A stretch of 64,000 nt of DNA from Dokdonella_A soli. Its GTDB lineage: Bacteria > Pseudomonadota > Gammaproteobacteria > Xanthomonadales > Rhodanobacteraceae. The translations under genes were made by a program, and so were the position numbers. This document shows, piece by piece, positions 8,614-17,236 of this stretch. The stretch is taken from positions 248,001-312,000 of the forward strand of contig NZ_BAAAEU010000010.1 in the NCBI RefSeq assembly GCF_039523175.1, given 5' to 3'. The number at the start of each line of letters is the position of its first letter. The stretch's first letter is position 1. Under the pieces are notes generated by a model. That model worked only from the letters and a program-made list of their open reading frames with translations, had not been told where the DNA came from and did not search any database.

Positions 8614-9774
8614 ATGAAATATCTCCATCTCATCTGGGCCGCGCTGTTCCGGCGCAAGGCACGCACGATTCTCACGTTGGTGTCGATCATCGCCGCATTC
8701 CTGCTGTTCGGATTGCTCGATGCCGTGCGTGTCTCGTTCGAGCAGGCCGGCCAGAGCGCGAACGGCGCGGAGCGTCTGCAGACCGGCGCGCGCCTGTCCT
8801 TCATCCAGCCGTTGCCGCAGGGGCTCGGCGCGCAGATCGCGGCGGTGCCCGGCATCAAGGAAGTCGCCTACGCGAACTGGTTCGGCGGCGCCTACCAGGA
8901 CCCGCACAACCAGATCTTCACGTTCGCGGTGAGCCCGAACTACCTCGATGTGTATCCCGAGGTTGAAGTCTCGCCCGAGGAGCGCAAGGCCTTCGACGCC
9001 AACCTCAACGGCATCCTCGCCGGCGAGGTTCTGGTCAAGAAATACGGCTGGAAAGTGGGTGACAAGATTCCGCTGCAGTCGCAGATCTTCCCGAACAAGG
9101 AGGGCAGCAAGAACTGGAGTTTCGATCTGGCCGGCGTCATGAAGTCCAAGGACAGCAAGGCATTCCAGAGCGGGATGATCATCCTGCATTGGAAGAACTT
9201 CGACGAAACCACGCCCTACAACCGCGGCCAGGTCGGCTGGTACATCAGCCACGTGGCGAACGTGAACGATGCCGATCGGGTCGCCAAGGCGGTCGATGCG
9301 CTGTCGGCGAATTCCGATCACGAGACCAAGACCCAGACCGAGCAGGCCGCGACGGCGAACTGGATCAAGCAGATGGTCAACATCAGCCTGATCGTGACCT
9401 CGATCATGGGCGCGGTGTTCTTCACCCTGCTGCTGCTGACCGGCAACACGATGATGCAGGCGGTGCGCGACCGTACCTCGGAACTGGCCGTGCTGAAGAC
9501 GATTGGCTTCTCCAGCACCAGCGTGCTCGGCATGGTGCTGGCCGAGTCGGTGCTGCTGCTCCTGCTCGGCGGCGTGATCGGACTCGGCCTGGTCAGCGTT
9601 CTTTCCCCCATCGTCTCCGCGGCCAGCGGCGGCGTGATGCGGCTTCCGAGCGTCGGAGCAGGCAGCTGGGCACTGGGCATCGCGCTCGCGGTCACGATCG
9701 GTCTGGTCATCGGCGCCTTGCCCGCACTGCGTGCGATGCGTCTGAACATTGTCGATGCACTGGCTGGACGTTGA
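8614..9774 (+). CDS. ABC exporter permease 1 (MacB_PCD/FtsX-type)
   Basis: A 386-residue FtsX-type permease. One membrane span lies at the N-terminus (ARTILTLVSIIAAFLLFGLLD), followed by a large periplasmic core domain (about residues 45-255) and three C-terminal spans beginning at VNISLIVTSIMGAVFFTLLLL and ending with LGIALAVTIGLVIGALPALRAM. The segment VRDRTSELAVLKTIGFSS is the coupling region typical of MacB/LolC-like permeases. The ATG at 8614 begins the conserved MKYLHLIWAALFRRKARTIL; the frame upstream lies in the repeat element and is not coding. Works with the ATPase at 7777 and the adaptor at 6420. Confidence 0.9.
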   Translation: MKYLHLIWAALFRRKARTILTLVSIIAAFLLFGLLDAVRVSFEQAGQSANGAERLQTGARLSFIQPLPQGLGAQIAAVPGIKEVAYANWFGGAYQDPHNQIFTFAVSPNYLDVYPEVEVSPEERKAFDANLNGILAGEVLVKKYGWKVGDKIPLQSQIFPNKEGSKNWSFDLAGVMKSKDSKAFQSGMIILHWKNFDETTPYNRGQVGWYISHVANVNDADRVAKAVDALSANSDHETKTQTEQAATANWIKQMVNISLIVTSIMGAVFFTLLLLTGNTMMQAVRDRTSELAVLKTIGFSSTSVLGMVLAESVLLLLLGGVIGLGLVSVLSPIVSAASGGVMRLPSVGAGSWALGIALAVTIGLVIGALPALRAMRLNIVDALAGR

Positions 9775-9787
9775 AGAAAAGCATGCG

Positions 9788-9822
9788 TCATCCCGGCCAT
9801 GGACTGGCCGGGATCCAGTACC
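9788..9822. repeat. REP-like palindrome, CGTCAT..CCAGT family, copy 1
   Basis: GTCATCCCGGCCATG followed by GACTGGCCGGGATCCAGT forms a short hairpin (ATCCCGGCC/GGCCGGGAT). The same class recurs at 40812-40903 as an inverted pair and at 54428-54456. It lies in the 72-base gap between the two permease genes. Confidence 0.65.
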
Positions 9823-9846
9823 AGGGAGGGAATTGAGGTTCGAACG

Positions 9847-11166
9847 ATGAAATTCCTGATTGGCCTTCTCACGCTCATCGTCGTCATCGTCGGTGTGCTC
9901 GTGTTTCTCAACCTGCCCTGGCCGGGCTTGTTCGTGATCCTCGTCGCCCTGGGGTTGTGGATGGCGCTGACACGGCGCGGCCAGCAAACCGCATCCGTGG
10001 CTGCAGTCGGCATCAGCACGATCACCCAGCGCCTGGGATCTTCCGCGGTGATCGTGGTCGGCATTGCCGGCGTGGTCGCCGTGCTCGTCGCCATGCTCGC
10101 GATGGCGCAGGGCTACGCCGATACGCTGCGCAGGACCGGCAGCGCTGACACGGTCATCGTCATGCGCGGCGCCTCGGCCTCGGAAGTTTCCTCGGTGCTC
10201 ACGCACGACAACGCGCTGGTCATCGAGCAGGCGCCGGGCGTCGCCAAGGACGATGCGGGCAAGCCGATCGTGTCGCCGGAGCTCGTTGTCGCCGCGAATC
10301 TCCCGGTCAGGAACAGCAAGAACCCGGACGATTTCGGCAGCGTGCAGCTGCGCGGCATCGGCGACGAGGCATGGAAGCTGCGCACGAACGCGAAGATCAT
10401 CGCCGGGCGCAAGTTCGAACCCGGCAAATATGAACTGGTCGCGGGCAAAGGTGCGCAGGCGAATTTCGCCGGCCTCGAGCCGGGCCGGGAGATCAAGCTG
10501 GGCAGCCAGACATGGACGGTCGTCGGCATCTTCTCCTCGGGCGACGCGCTCGATTCCGAGGTGTGGGCGGATGCGCAGGTGGTCGGCAACACGTACCGGC
10601 GTGGTTCCAGCGTGACGACCGTGTTCGCCCGGCTCGCCGATGCCTCCGCGTTCGATCAGTTCAAGACGGCGCTCACGACGGATCCGCGTTTGCAGGTCGA
10701 TGTCGACACGACCGTGAACTATTTCAGCAAGCAATCGGAAGGCACCTCGAAGATCATCACGATCATCGGCATCGTGGTCGGCGCGATCATGGCGATCGGT
10801 GCGGTGTTCGGCGCGCTCAACACGATGTTCGCCGCCGTGGCCACGCGCGCGCGCGAGATCGCCACGTTGCGCGCGATCGGCTTTCGGGGCCTGCCCGTGG
10901 TGGTGGCGATCATGCTCGAAACCATGCTGCTTGCGCTGGTCGGCGGCATCCTGGGCGGTCTCCTCGCGTGGCTGATCTTCAACGGCTACACCGCGTCGAC
11001 GTTGGCGGCCGGGTCCACGGGCCAGCTCACGTTCGAGTTCCACGTCGCGCCGTCGGTATTGTGGACGGGCATCAAGTGGGCGCTCGCCATCGGCTTCATC
11101 GGTGGCCTGTACCCGGCGTTGCGCGCGGCTCGCTTGCCGGTGACAACCGCGCTGCGCGAGCTGTAG
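9847..11166 (+). CDS. ABC exporter permease 2 (MacB_PCD/FtsX-type)
   Basis: A 439-residue second permease, not a copy of the first. It begins with two extra hydrophobic segments (MKFLIGLLTLIVVIVGVLVFLNL and a following span) before the usual FtsX first span (SAVIVVGIAGVVAVLVAMLAMAQG). A periplasmic core domain follows, then three C-terminal spans (ITIIGIVVGAIMAIGAVFGAL, VVAIMLETMLLALVGGILGG, IKWALAIGFIGGLYPALRA). The coupling segment is ATRAREIATLRAIGFRG. I start at the ATG 9847 because the upstream in-frame codons fall in a REP element. The gene pair implies a heterodimeric permease, as in LolCE rather than homodimeric MacB. Confidence 0.9.
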   Translation: MKFLIGLLTLIVVIVGVLVFLNLPWPGLFVILVALGLWMALTRRGQQTASVAAVGISTITQRLGSSAVIVVGIAGVVAVLVAMLAMAQGYADTLRRTGSADTVIVMRGASASEVSSVLTHDNALVIEQAPGVAKDDAGKPIVSPELVVAANLPVRNSKNPDDFGSVQLRGIGDEAWKLRTNAKIIAGRKFEPGKYELVAGKGAQANFAGLEPGREIKLGSQTWTVVGIFSSGDALDSEVWADAQVVGNTYRRGSSVTTVFARLADASAFDQFKTALTTDPRLQVDVDTTVNYFSKQSEGTSKIITIIGIVVGAIMAIGAVFGALNTMFAAVATRAREIATLRAIGFRGLPVVVAIMLETMLLALVGGILGGLLAWLIFNGYTASTLAAGSTGQLTFEFHVAPSVLWTGIKWALAIGFIGGLYPALRAARLPVTTALREL

Positions 11167-11256
11167 TCGCCATTGGCAGCCGGACGGAAGGCGAGGTCAA
11201 CGCCTTCGGTCCGGCCGCGTTGTCCCGACTGACGCGACGGTTCGCAGAGGTTGGCG

Positions 11257-12165
11257 ATGGCGAGGCAACTGCTGGGCGTCCTGATCGGCACGCTGCTGCT
11301 CGGCTCGCTATTCGGCCTGTTGCAGGGGCGCTGGCCCGCCGTGGCCGGACTGCGCCGCAGCCGCCGCGAGCTCGCCACAGATCTCGTCTACTGGTTGCTG
11401 ACCCCATTGCTGACGAGACCGCTGACCCGCATCGTGGTCGCCGCCGCCGTGCTGCCGCTGCTGCTCCTGTTGCGACAACCGATCGATCGCGGACACGTGC
11501 TGCACGGCTTTGGTCCGGTCGCACAGTTGCCGGCCGCGCTGCAGGTGCTGGCGATCATCGTGCTCGGCGACCTGATCGGCTACTGGACGCATCGCGCGTT
11601 CCACCGCGGGCGCCTGTGGCGCTTCCACGCCGTGCATCATGCCGCGCGCGAGCTGACCTGGCTGTCGGCGACGCGCCTGCATCCGCTCAACGATGCCTTG
11701 TCACGGCTGGCGCAGGCGCTGCCGTTCGTACTGCTCGGGTTTGCGCCGGCAGTCGTCGCCGCCTACGTGCCGCTGCTGACTTTGCACGCGCTGCTGCTGC
11801 ACGCGAACTTGCGCTGGGATTTCGGTCCGCTGCGGCAGGTGATTTCCAGCCCGACCTTCCACCGCTGGCATCACGCCGATGCGCCGGCCGCGCGTGACCA
11901 CAATTTTGCCGGTCTGTTGCCGCTCTGGGATCGGCTGTTCGGCACGCTGTACTTGCCGGACGGGCAGCATCCGCAGTCGTTCGGTGTCAACGAGGCGGTG
12001 CCGGCTGGTGTGCTCGCGCAGTGGCTCTATCCGTTCCGCTCGCGGCCCAGCGCAATCAGCGCGACGCCGCCGAGGATCACTGCCATCGCGATGAGATCGA
12101 ACGGATGCACGGCTTCGCCGCCGAACAAGGCACCGACCAGCACCGCGACCGGCGGATTGACATAG
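11257..12165 (+). CDS. Sterol desaturase/fatty acid hydroxylase-family membrane protein
   Basis: A 302-residue integral membrane di-iron oxygenase of the FA_hydroxylase family. The histidine boxes are HRAFHRGRLWRFHAVHH and, near the C-terminus, FHRWHHAD. Several hydrophobic spans precede them (LLGVLIGTLLLGSLFGLL and others). The ATG at 11257 follows AGAGG. The substrate (lipid, hopanoid or sterol-like) cannot be inferred. The last roughly 45 codons, after WLYPFRSRP, are the exact antisense of the end of the EamA gene and look like read-through rather than conserved protein. Confidence 0.82.
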   Translation: MARQLLGVLIGTLLLGSLFGLLQGRWPAVAGLRRSRRELATDLVYWLLTPLLTRPLTRIVVAAAVLPLLLLLRQPIDRGHVLHGFGPVAQLPAALQVLAIIVLGDLIGYWTHRAFHRGRLWRFHAVHHAARELTWLSATRLHPLNDALSRLAQALPFVLLGFAPAVVAAYVPLLTLHALLLHANLRWDFGPLRQVISSPTFHRWHHADAPAARDHNFAGLLPLWDRLFGTLYLPDGQHPQSFGVNEAVPAGVLAQWLYPFRSRPSAISATPPRITAIAMRSNGCTASPPNKAPTSTATGGLT

Positions 12166-12950
12166 GCATAGCTGGTCGCCAACGCCGGTCGCACCGTATT
12201 GAGCAGGTACAGATACGCGCTGAAGCCGACCAGCGATCCGGCGATCGCGAGATAGACGACCGCCAGGCTCGCCGACAGCGGCGGCGCGACCGGCCAGCGT
12301 TCGCCGATCAGCAGCGCGAACACGAGCAGCACGGCACCGCCGGTCAGCATCTGTGCCGCCGTGTTCATAGCGGCCGGCGGCATGTTGCGGCGTTTGCTCC
12401 AGACCGAACCGAATGCCCACGAGCCCGCCGCGACGACCAGCGCGAGTGCGCCGATCGGTGAGCCGGCCATGCTGCCGCCGAGATTCAGCAGGATCACGCC
12501 GGCGAAGCCGACGCCCAGGCCGAGCCATTCCATGCGCCGTGGCCAGTGTCCGTACAGGCCGCCGAACACCGCCGCGAACAGCGGCATGCTCGCGACCGCG
12601 ACCGCGGCGAGGCCGGAGGCGACGCTTTGCTCGGCGTAGCAAACCAGTCCATTGCCGAAGCCGAGCAGCATGACGCCGGTCAGCGCGGAGTTGATCCACT
12701 GCGCGCGTGTCGGTGCGGCCATGCCGCGCCAGCGCAGGAACGCGTAGAGCACGCCGCCGGCGCAGAGGAAGCGGATCGCCGCCATCAGGAATGGCGGATA
12801 GCTCGCGACGCCGACGCGGATCGCGAGATAGGTCGAACCCCAGACGAAGTACAGCGAAACCAGTGCGAGCGGCACCAGCACGCGCGGGCCGAGCAGCGGA
12901 GTCGACGGCGCTGCCGCCTCGAGTGGGGCGCAGCGAGAGGATGGGTTCAT
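12027..12950 (-). CDS. EamA/DMT-family exporter, YedA-like
   Basis: A 307-residue transporter with ten predicted membrane spans in two EamA repeats. The first repeat has the family marker FVWGSTYLAIRVGVASYPPFLMAAIRF. The second has SWAFGSVWSKR and ends with SYAYVNPPVAVLVGALFGGE, where VNP is the typical EamA turn. It matches the YedA subgroup of drug/metabolite exporters; the substrate is unknown. Its 3' end overlaps the hydroxylase gene by 139 bases, tail to tail. No neighbour suggests a pathway. Confidence 0.9.
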   Translation of the reverse strand: MNPSSRCAPLEAAAPSTPLLGPRVLVPLALVSLYFVWGSTYLAIRVGVASYPPFLMAAIRFLCAGGVLYAFLRWRGMAAPTRAQWINSALTGVMLLGFGNGLVCYAEQSVASGLAAVAVASMPLFAAVFGGLYGHWPRRMEWLGLGVGFAGVILLNLGGSMAGSPIGALALVVAAGSWAFGSVWSKRRNMPPAAMNTAAQMLTGGAVLLVFALLIGERWPVAPPLSASLAVVYLAIAGSLVGFSAYLYLLNTVRPALATSYAYVNPPVAVLVGALFGGEAVHPFDLIAMAVILGGVALIALGRERNG

Positions 12951-13108
12951 CGGGGAGCGGTCGGGGACCGTAGTGTTTGACTGGACGAGCGGTGCGCAGG
13001 ATAGGTCGGATTTGGACCCAGCGCGAGCGCCGGTTGGTCCGATCGGACAGGGGCCACTCCAACTCGCGCCGGGTGCAGTGCGGTCTGACCGGTTGTGGTC
13101 ACATGAGT

Positions 13109-13405
13109 TCAGTGCGCCGCTGTCGAAGGATCGCGCGTCGATGCCGCGCCCTGGATGACCGTGAATTCACCCTCTATCACGCCGGGTGGCGCGGGCGCCG
13201 TCTGGGCGTTCGACGACGCGGCCGGCGGCCGCGCCGAACGGAACGCATTGACGAGCAGCAGCAGGCCGCCGCCGATCGCCAGCGCAGCCAGCGCGAACAT
13301 GCCGACCGCGATCAGCGCCAGCACGGCGATGATGCCGAGCACGCCGGACAGAAGGCGCGCCAGCGGGTGCCGCGGCCGGAATGCGCGAAATGGACCGTAG
13401 AACAT
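13109..13405 (-). CDS. Small hypothetical membrane protein
   Basis: A 98-residue protein not recognised as a family. Residues 18-55 form one or two hydrophobic spans (LARLLSGVLGIIAVLALIAV, then MFALAALAIGGGLLLLVNAF). They are followed by a Pro/Ala-rich hydrophilic tail ending in VIEGEFTVIQG. I chose the ATG at 13405 because GGGAG lies eight bases upstream; the longer open frame to 13969 runs antisense through the Rieske gene and is a shadow. It is divergent from the Rieske gene with 98 bases between the starts. Confidence 0.65.
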   Translation of the reverse strand: MFYGPFRAFRPRHPLARLLSGVLGIIAVLALIAVGMFALAALAIGGGLLLLVNAFRSARPPAASSNAQTAPAPPGVIEGEFTVIQGAASTRDPSTAAH

Positions 13406-13503
13406 CGCCGGTGCTCCCTGTGCCAGAATGCGCGCCCGTTTCGGCGGCGCTGAGGGACGTATCTTGGGGTTTCCGCGCGCGCCGACAAGTGCTGAAAGAT
13501 GGC

Positions 13504-13833
13504 ATGAACCATTCCCAGCCGCTGTGCCGGCTCGCTGACATCCCCGATGGCGACGCGATTGCCGTGCAGGTCGCCAGCGCGACGGGCGGTTTCGAGCTGA
13601 TCGTGCTGCGTAGAGGCGAGCGTGCCTTCGCGTACCACAATGAATGCCCACACGCCGGGCGCAACCTCGACTACGCCCCGGGGCGTTTCCTGGTGCGCGA
13701 TGGCCGCCTGACCTGCGCCGCGCACGGCGCAACGTTCGCGGTCGAGAGCGGCGCCTGCCTCGGCGGTCCGTGCCGCAGCGGCCTCGTCGCACTGCGGGTC
13801 GACGTCGTCGATGGCGCAGTGTGGCTGCCCTGA
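13504..13833 (+). CDS. Rieske [2Fe-2S] domain protein
   Basis: A 109-residue stand-alone Rieske protein. The cluster ligands are present as CPHAG (Cys, His) and CAAHG (Cys, His), separated by about 20 residues as in ferredoxin components of dioxygenases or NirD-like proteins. The fold begins with PLCRLADIPDG and ends with VDGAVWLP. No signal peptide or membrane span is seen, so it should be a soluble cytoplasmic electron carrier. No oxygenase partner is adjacent. The ATG at 13504 has only a weak upstream ribosome site. Confidence 0.85.
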   Translation: MNHSQPLCRLADIPDGDAIAVQVASATGGFELIVLRRGERAFAYHNECPHAGRNLDYAPGRFLVRDGRLTCAAHGATFAVESGACLGGPCRSGLVALRVDVVDGAVWLP

Positions 13834-13972
13834 CAGGGCGCTGAAAAACACCTTCACTGCCCAGTTGCTGCGATACAGGGGCGCAAAGCGATTGATCCGC
13901 GGAGCAAGTGGCGCGGCTTACTCGCGCCATCCTCGGCGCTCGTCCAAGAACCGCACCGCGTACCCGCACCGA

Positions 13973-14341
13973 TCAATCGATCTGTACGCGCACATCCTGA
14001 TGCGCGAGGTTCCCTGATTCACACGCGAAGGTCGGTGACATGCCGAGCACGGAACGCGTCGGTATGTGCGAGCCGGTAACCACGGTCGGTGGGCTCAGCA
14101 CATCGAGTCGATAGCGGCTGACCCCTGCTGAAGCCACTCGGTCGAACGCGAACGCCGCGTGCGTGTCGGCATCCAGGAACGCGGCCTGTCTCGTCTGCAG
14201 ATCGACCAGACGTACCACGGCGCCGCGCAGCGGTCGCCCAGCGGCGTCATAGGCGGTGCCGGTGACCTTGCAGTCATCGGTCGCGGCCAATGCGCTGAAC
14301 GCGGGTATCGAAAGGGCCAGAGCCAAGGCAAAGCGGATCAT
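13973..14341 (-). CDS. Secreted protein with carboxypeptidase-regulatory-like fold
   Basis: A 122-residue exported protein. A signal peptide (MIRFALALALSIPAFSALA) precedes CKVTGTAYDAAGRPLRGAVVRLVDLQT, which has the G-x-A-x-D-x-x-G-x-P-L-x-G-A-x-V pattern of transthyretin-like or carboxypeptidase-regulatory beta-sandwich domains. A second cysteine (FACESG) may pair with the first. GGAGG sits six bases before the ATG at 14341. Function unknown; possibly an envelope accessory protein. Confidence 0.7.
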   Translation of the reverse strand: MIRFALALALSIPAFSALAATDDCKVTGTAYDAAGRPLRGAVVRLVDLQTRQAAFLDADTHAAFAFDRVASAGVSRYRLDVLSPPTVVTGSHIPTRSVLGMSPTFACESGNLAHQDVRVQID

Positions 14342-14489
14342 GATGGGCCTCCGTGGGTTGCGTGCGCATCCCTGCGGGCGGTTTCCTGTCGGATATGCTA
14401 CTCCGCTGCAAGCCGGCGGGTGTGGCATCCGTTGCGGGTTCGCGCGGCGCGACGAACCGGCGTTTCGATGCTGCCATGGTCGCGACGAA

Positions 14490-16340
14490 TCAGCCGCGCC
14501 CGAACACCAGGTTCACTGAAACCAGCATGACGACCAGCATCAGTAGGGTCAGAGGAATACCGACGCGCAGGAAGTCCCGCCCGCGGTAGCCGCCCGGACC
14601 GGTGACGATCATGATCACCGGGTTCGCGCTCGGGATTACGAACACGTTCGAGGTCGAGATCGCGACGACCAGCGCATAGATGGCCGGGTTGCCGCCCGAG
14701 GCAAGTGCGACGTTGATCGCCATCGGCACCATCATCACGGTCGCGCCGACGTTGGAGACGACCTGCGCGACGAGCAAGGTGATCACCGCGATCACCGCCT
14801 GCAGACCCCACTGCGGCCATGCGCCGAGGTAGCGCAGCACTTCCTGCGCGATCCACGCGGCGGCACCGGTCGTATCCATCGCCCAGCCGAGCGGGATCAG
14901 GCAGGCCAGGGTGAAGATCGTCTTCCAGTTGATCGCACCATAGGCTTCGTCCATGTTGAGCACCCCGGTCAGCAGCATGCCGACCGCACCGACCAGCATC
15001 GCGATCGACAACTTGATGTCGGTGAACAGGCCCAGCCCCATCGCGAGCGTGAAGAACGTCACCGCGTGCCAGATCTTGCTGGGTCGCTGCTCGTCCTTCG
15101 GATAGTCGGTGACGACCACGAAATCGCGCGACTCGGCGGCGCGCGCGAGGTCACGCCAGAAGCTGTGCATGACCAGCGTGTCGCCGGCGCGCAGCGCAAC
15201 TTGGCGCACGTCCTCGCGGAACACCTGGTCGCCGCGGTTGACCGCGAGCACCGAGATGCCGAAGGTCTTGCGCAGGCGCAGATCGCCGACGGACTGCTTG
15301 ATCCAGCGCGAGTTCGGCGGAACCACGACCTCGGAGATGCCGGCGCGGGTCGGGTTGAACAGGTCGGCGAAGTTGCGCAGGCGCGTCTGCACCTGACACA
15401 ACTGCGTGTTCGCGAAGTCGTTGACCGACTCGCGCTTGCCGAGCACGCCGAGCACGCTGCCGACCCAGATCATCTGGTCGGCCGGCGGCGCCAGGCGTGC
15501 CTCGTTGCCGGTCTTCAGCGCGAGGATCAGCGGCGCGCCGCGCAGCTGCTCGATCTCGCCGACGCTCATGCCGACCAGCGGACTGTCGGCGGTGACCATC
15601 AGTTCGAGCACGTCGCCATCGATACCGTAGGTCTCGGCGAAGTAGGTTTCGGTGCGGCCCGGCGTGACTTTCTGGCGTTCCTCGTCGCTCGGCAGCAGCT
15701 TGCGCGTGAACAGCGCGAAGTAGGCGAGGCCGCTCAGCAGCAGCGGGATGCCGATCGGCGCGATCGCGAACAGCGTGAAGGTCTGGATCGTCTGCGCGCC
15801 GGGCGGCAGGTTGCGGTTCGCGCTCGCAATCAGGTCGTTGAGCAGGATCAGCGGCGAGTTCGAGATCATCGTGACGTTGGTGCCGCACAGGATCATGCAG
15901 GCCATGGGCAGCAGCAGGCGTTTCAGCGGCAGGCCGGTGCGCGAACTGATGCGGCTGACCACCGGCAGGAACAGCGCGCTCAGCGCCTGGCTCTGGATCA
16001 GAGCCGAGAGGCTGCCGACCATCGCGTTGATGAACAGCGACACGCGCGACTCGACGCCGCCGGCCATACGCAGGATGAACGAGGCCGCTTTGCTCAGTAC
16101 ACCGGTGCGGTCGAGGCCGGCGCCCATGATCATCACCGCGATCAGCGAGATCACCGCGTTGCCGGCGAAGCCCTCGAACAGCTGTTCGACCGGCAGCAGG
16201 CGCGTGATGCCGATGACCACGATCACCAGCAGCGCGACGAGGTCGGCGCGAATCCATTCGAGCACCAGCATCAGCACGGTGAACGCGAGCAGCGCGAACA
16301 CGAGCGCCATGTTGGTGGTGAGGGTCAGGCCGGCGTCCAT
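14490..16340 (-). CDS. SLC13/DASS-family permease with two TrkA-C (RCK_C) domains
   Basis: A 616-residue anion transporter of the SLC13/citrate-transporter type. Hydrophobic spans fill residues 8-210 and 400-616. The helix-hairpin motifs characteristic of the family are GTNVTMISNSPLILLNDLI in the first half and NVGATVMMVPMAINVALASGG with SNVFVIPSANPV in the second. Between the halves lie two hydrophilic TrkA-C domains (about residues 215-370), as in the bacterial sulfate/citrate branch. The transported ion is not determined. It follows trmB by 43 bases on the same strand, so it may be the last gene of the thiS-thiG-trmB transcript. Confidence 0.9.
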   Translation of the reverse strand: MDAGLTLTTNMALVFALLAFTVLMLVLEWIRADLVALLVIVVIGITRLLPVEQLFEGFAGNAVISLIAVMIMGAGLDRTGVLSKAASFILRMAGGVESRVSLFINAMVGSLSALIQSQALSALFLPVVSRISSRTGLPLKRLLLPMACMILCGTNVTMISNSPLILLNDLIASANRNLPPGAQTIQTFTLFAIAPIGIPLLLSGLAYFALFTRKLLPSDEERQKVTPGRTETYFAETYGIDGDVLELMVTADSPLVGMSVGEIEQLRGAPLILALKTGNEARLAPPADQMIWVGSVLGVLGKRESVNDFANTQLCQVQTRLRNFADLFNPTRAGISEVVVPPNSRWIKQSVGDLRLRKTFGISVLAVNRGDQVFREDVRQVALRAGDTLVMHSFWRDLARAAESRDFVVVTDYPKDEQRPSKIWHAVTFFTLAMGLGLFTDIKLSIAMLVGAVGMLLTGVLNMDEAYGAINWKTIFTLACLIPLGWAMDTTGAAAWIAQEVLRYLGAWPQWGLQAVIAVITLLVAQVVSNVGATVMMVPMAINVALASGGNPAIYALVVAISTSNVFVIPSANPVIMIVTGPGGYRGRDFLRVGIPLTLLMLVVMLVSVNLVFGRG

Positions 16341-16383
16341 TCGGGGCGGGTTCTTGTTATGGCCTGCGCGGCATCAGCTGCGC

Positions 16384-17058
16384 TCAGAGTCGTGCATGAA
16401 CAAAGTCCCAGACGCGGTGGCCAAGGCGCAGGCCGCGGCGCTCGAAGTGCGTTTCGATACGCCACGGCGGTCGCTCGGCGGACGAGGCGTGGTCCGGGTC
16501 CGGGCGCCACAATGGTGCACGTGCGAGCACGTCCTGCATGTGTTCCGCATAGTCGGCCCAGTCCGTCGCCAAATGCAAGCGCCCACCGGAAACGACGCGC
16601 GAGGCGAGCAGGTCGAGGAAGCCGGGCTGGACCAGCCGGCGCTTGTTGTGGCGCTTCTTGTGCCAGGGGTCCGGGAAATAGATGCGCACCTCGGCGAGCG
16701 CACCCGGCGCAATCTCGTTCTCGAGCACCTCGACCGCGTCATGGGCGTACAGGCGCACGTTGCCAAGGTCGGCACCGGCGAGGCCGTTCATCAGCCGGCC
16801 GACGCCGGGCCGATGCACTTCGACGCCGATGAAGTCGCGCGCCGGTTCGGCCTGCGAGGAGTGCAGCAACTGTTCTCCGTTGCCGAAGCCGATCTCGAGC
16901 ACGAGCGGCGCGGCGCGACCGAACGCGGCAGTGAAATCGCGCCGCCTGCCGTCGTAGTCGAGACCGTACCGCGACCAGTGCTCGTCGAATGCGCGCTGTT
17001 GCGCCGGAGTGAATCTTCCCTGGCGCAGGACGAAGCTTCGAATGGGTCGGTTATGCAT
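16384..17058 (-). CDS. trmB: tRNA (guanine-N7-)-methyltransferase TrmB
   Basis: A 224-residue TrmB, which forms m7G46 in tRNA using SAM. The SAM-binding motif is LVLEIGFGNGEQLLH. The acidic and catalytic motif is VRIYFPDPWHKKRHNKRRLVQP, quoted here only in parts (FPDPWHKKRHNKRR). The N-terminus reads NRPIRSFVLRQGRFTPAQQ. A diverged second copy of the IRSFVLRQGR coding segment lies about 120 bases upstream, beyond a palindromic insertion, and starts at ATG 17236 in another frame. The native N-terminus has evidently been disturbed. The ATG at 17058 has no clear ribosome site, so expression level is uncertain. Confidence 0.93.
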   Translation of the reverse strand: MHNRPIRSFVLRQGRFTPAQQRAFDEHWSRYGLDYDGRRRDFTAAFGRAAPLVLEIGFGNGEQLLHSSQAEPARDFIGVEVHRPGVGRLMNGLAGADLGNVRLYAHDAVEVLENEIAPGALAEVRIYFPDPWHKKRHNKRRLVQPGFLDLLASRVVSGGRLHLATDWADYAEHMQDVLARAPLWRPDPDHASSAERPPWRIETHFERRGLRLGHRVWDFVHARL

Positions 17059-17236
17059 TCGAGCCGTCCTTGGCGCGGGATTCCGGCCCGGCCATCCCTG
17101 GCCGGGCGCTCACCGGCGCGAGATGCCATTCAAGGCATCTCGCGAAAGCTCCGGCTCGCCCCTGACGCAACACGAAGCTGCGGATGCGGCGCGGGTGGAG
17201 ATCTGCCGCGCCTTCCTGGTCGGCTGCCTTGCTCAT
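17051..17236 (-). pseudogene. Displaced original trmB 5' end, cut off by a palindromic insertion
   Basis: A 61-codon frame starting MSKAADQEGAADLHPRRIRSFVLRQGR, which has the length and sense of a normal trmB N-terminus. After RQGR the reading enters inserted palindromes and stops at 17051, eight bases inside the trmB reading frame. It is one base out of frame with the current trmB. Nine codons of IRSFVLRQG are repeated in the present trmB start with almost only synonymous differences. I read it as a remnant; it might still serve as a translated leader for trmB. Confidence 0.55.
17062..17160. repeat. REP-like palindromic insertion between the trmB remnant and trmB
   Basis: Contains two hairpins: GGCCCGGCCATCCCTGGCCGGGC-type (17081-17107 region, stem GCCCGGCC/GGCCGGGC around ATCCCT) and GCGAGATGCC/GGCATCTCGC with an ATTCAA loop. 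The first shares the CCATCC-TGG loop pattern of the palindromes at 43752 and 49092-49240. The second resembles the GATGCC/GGCATC hairpins between thiS and thiG. Confidence 0.65.

Noticed and set aside
7642..11043. A 1133-codon open frame on the minus strand
   Set aside because: It runs antisense through the MacA-type exporter genes and has the Arg/Asp/His/Gln-rich composition of a GC-rich shadow frame. No domain is seen.
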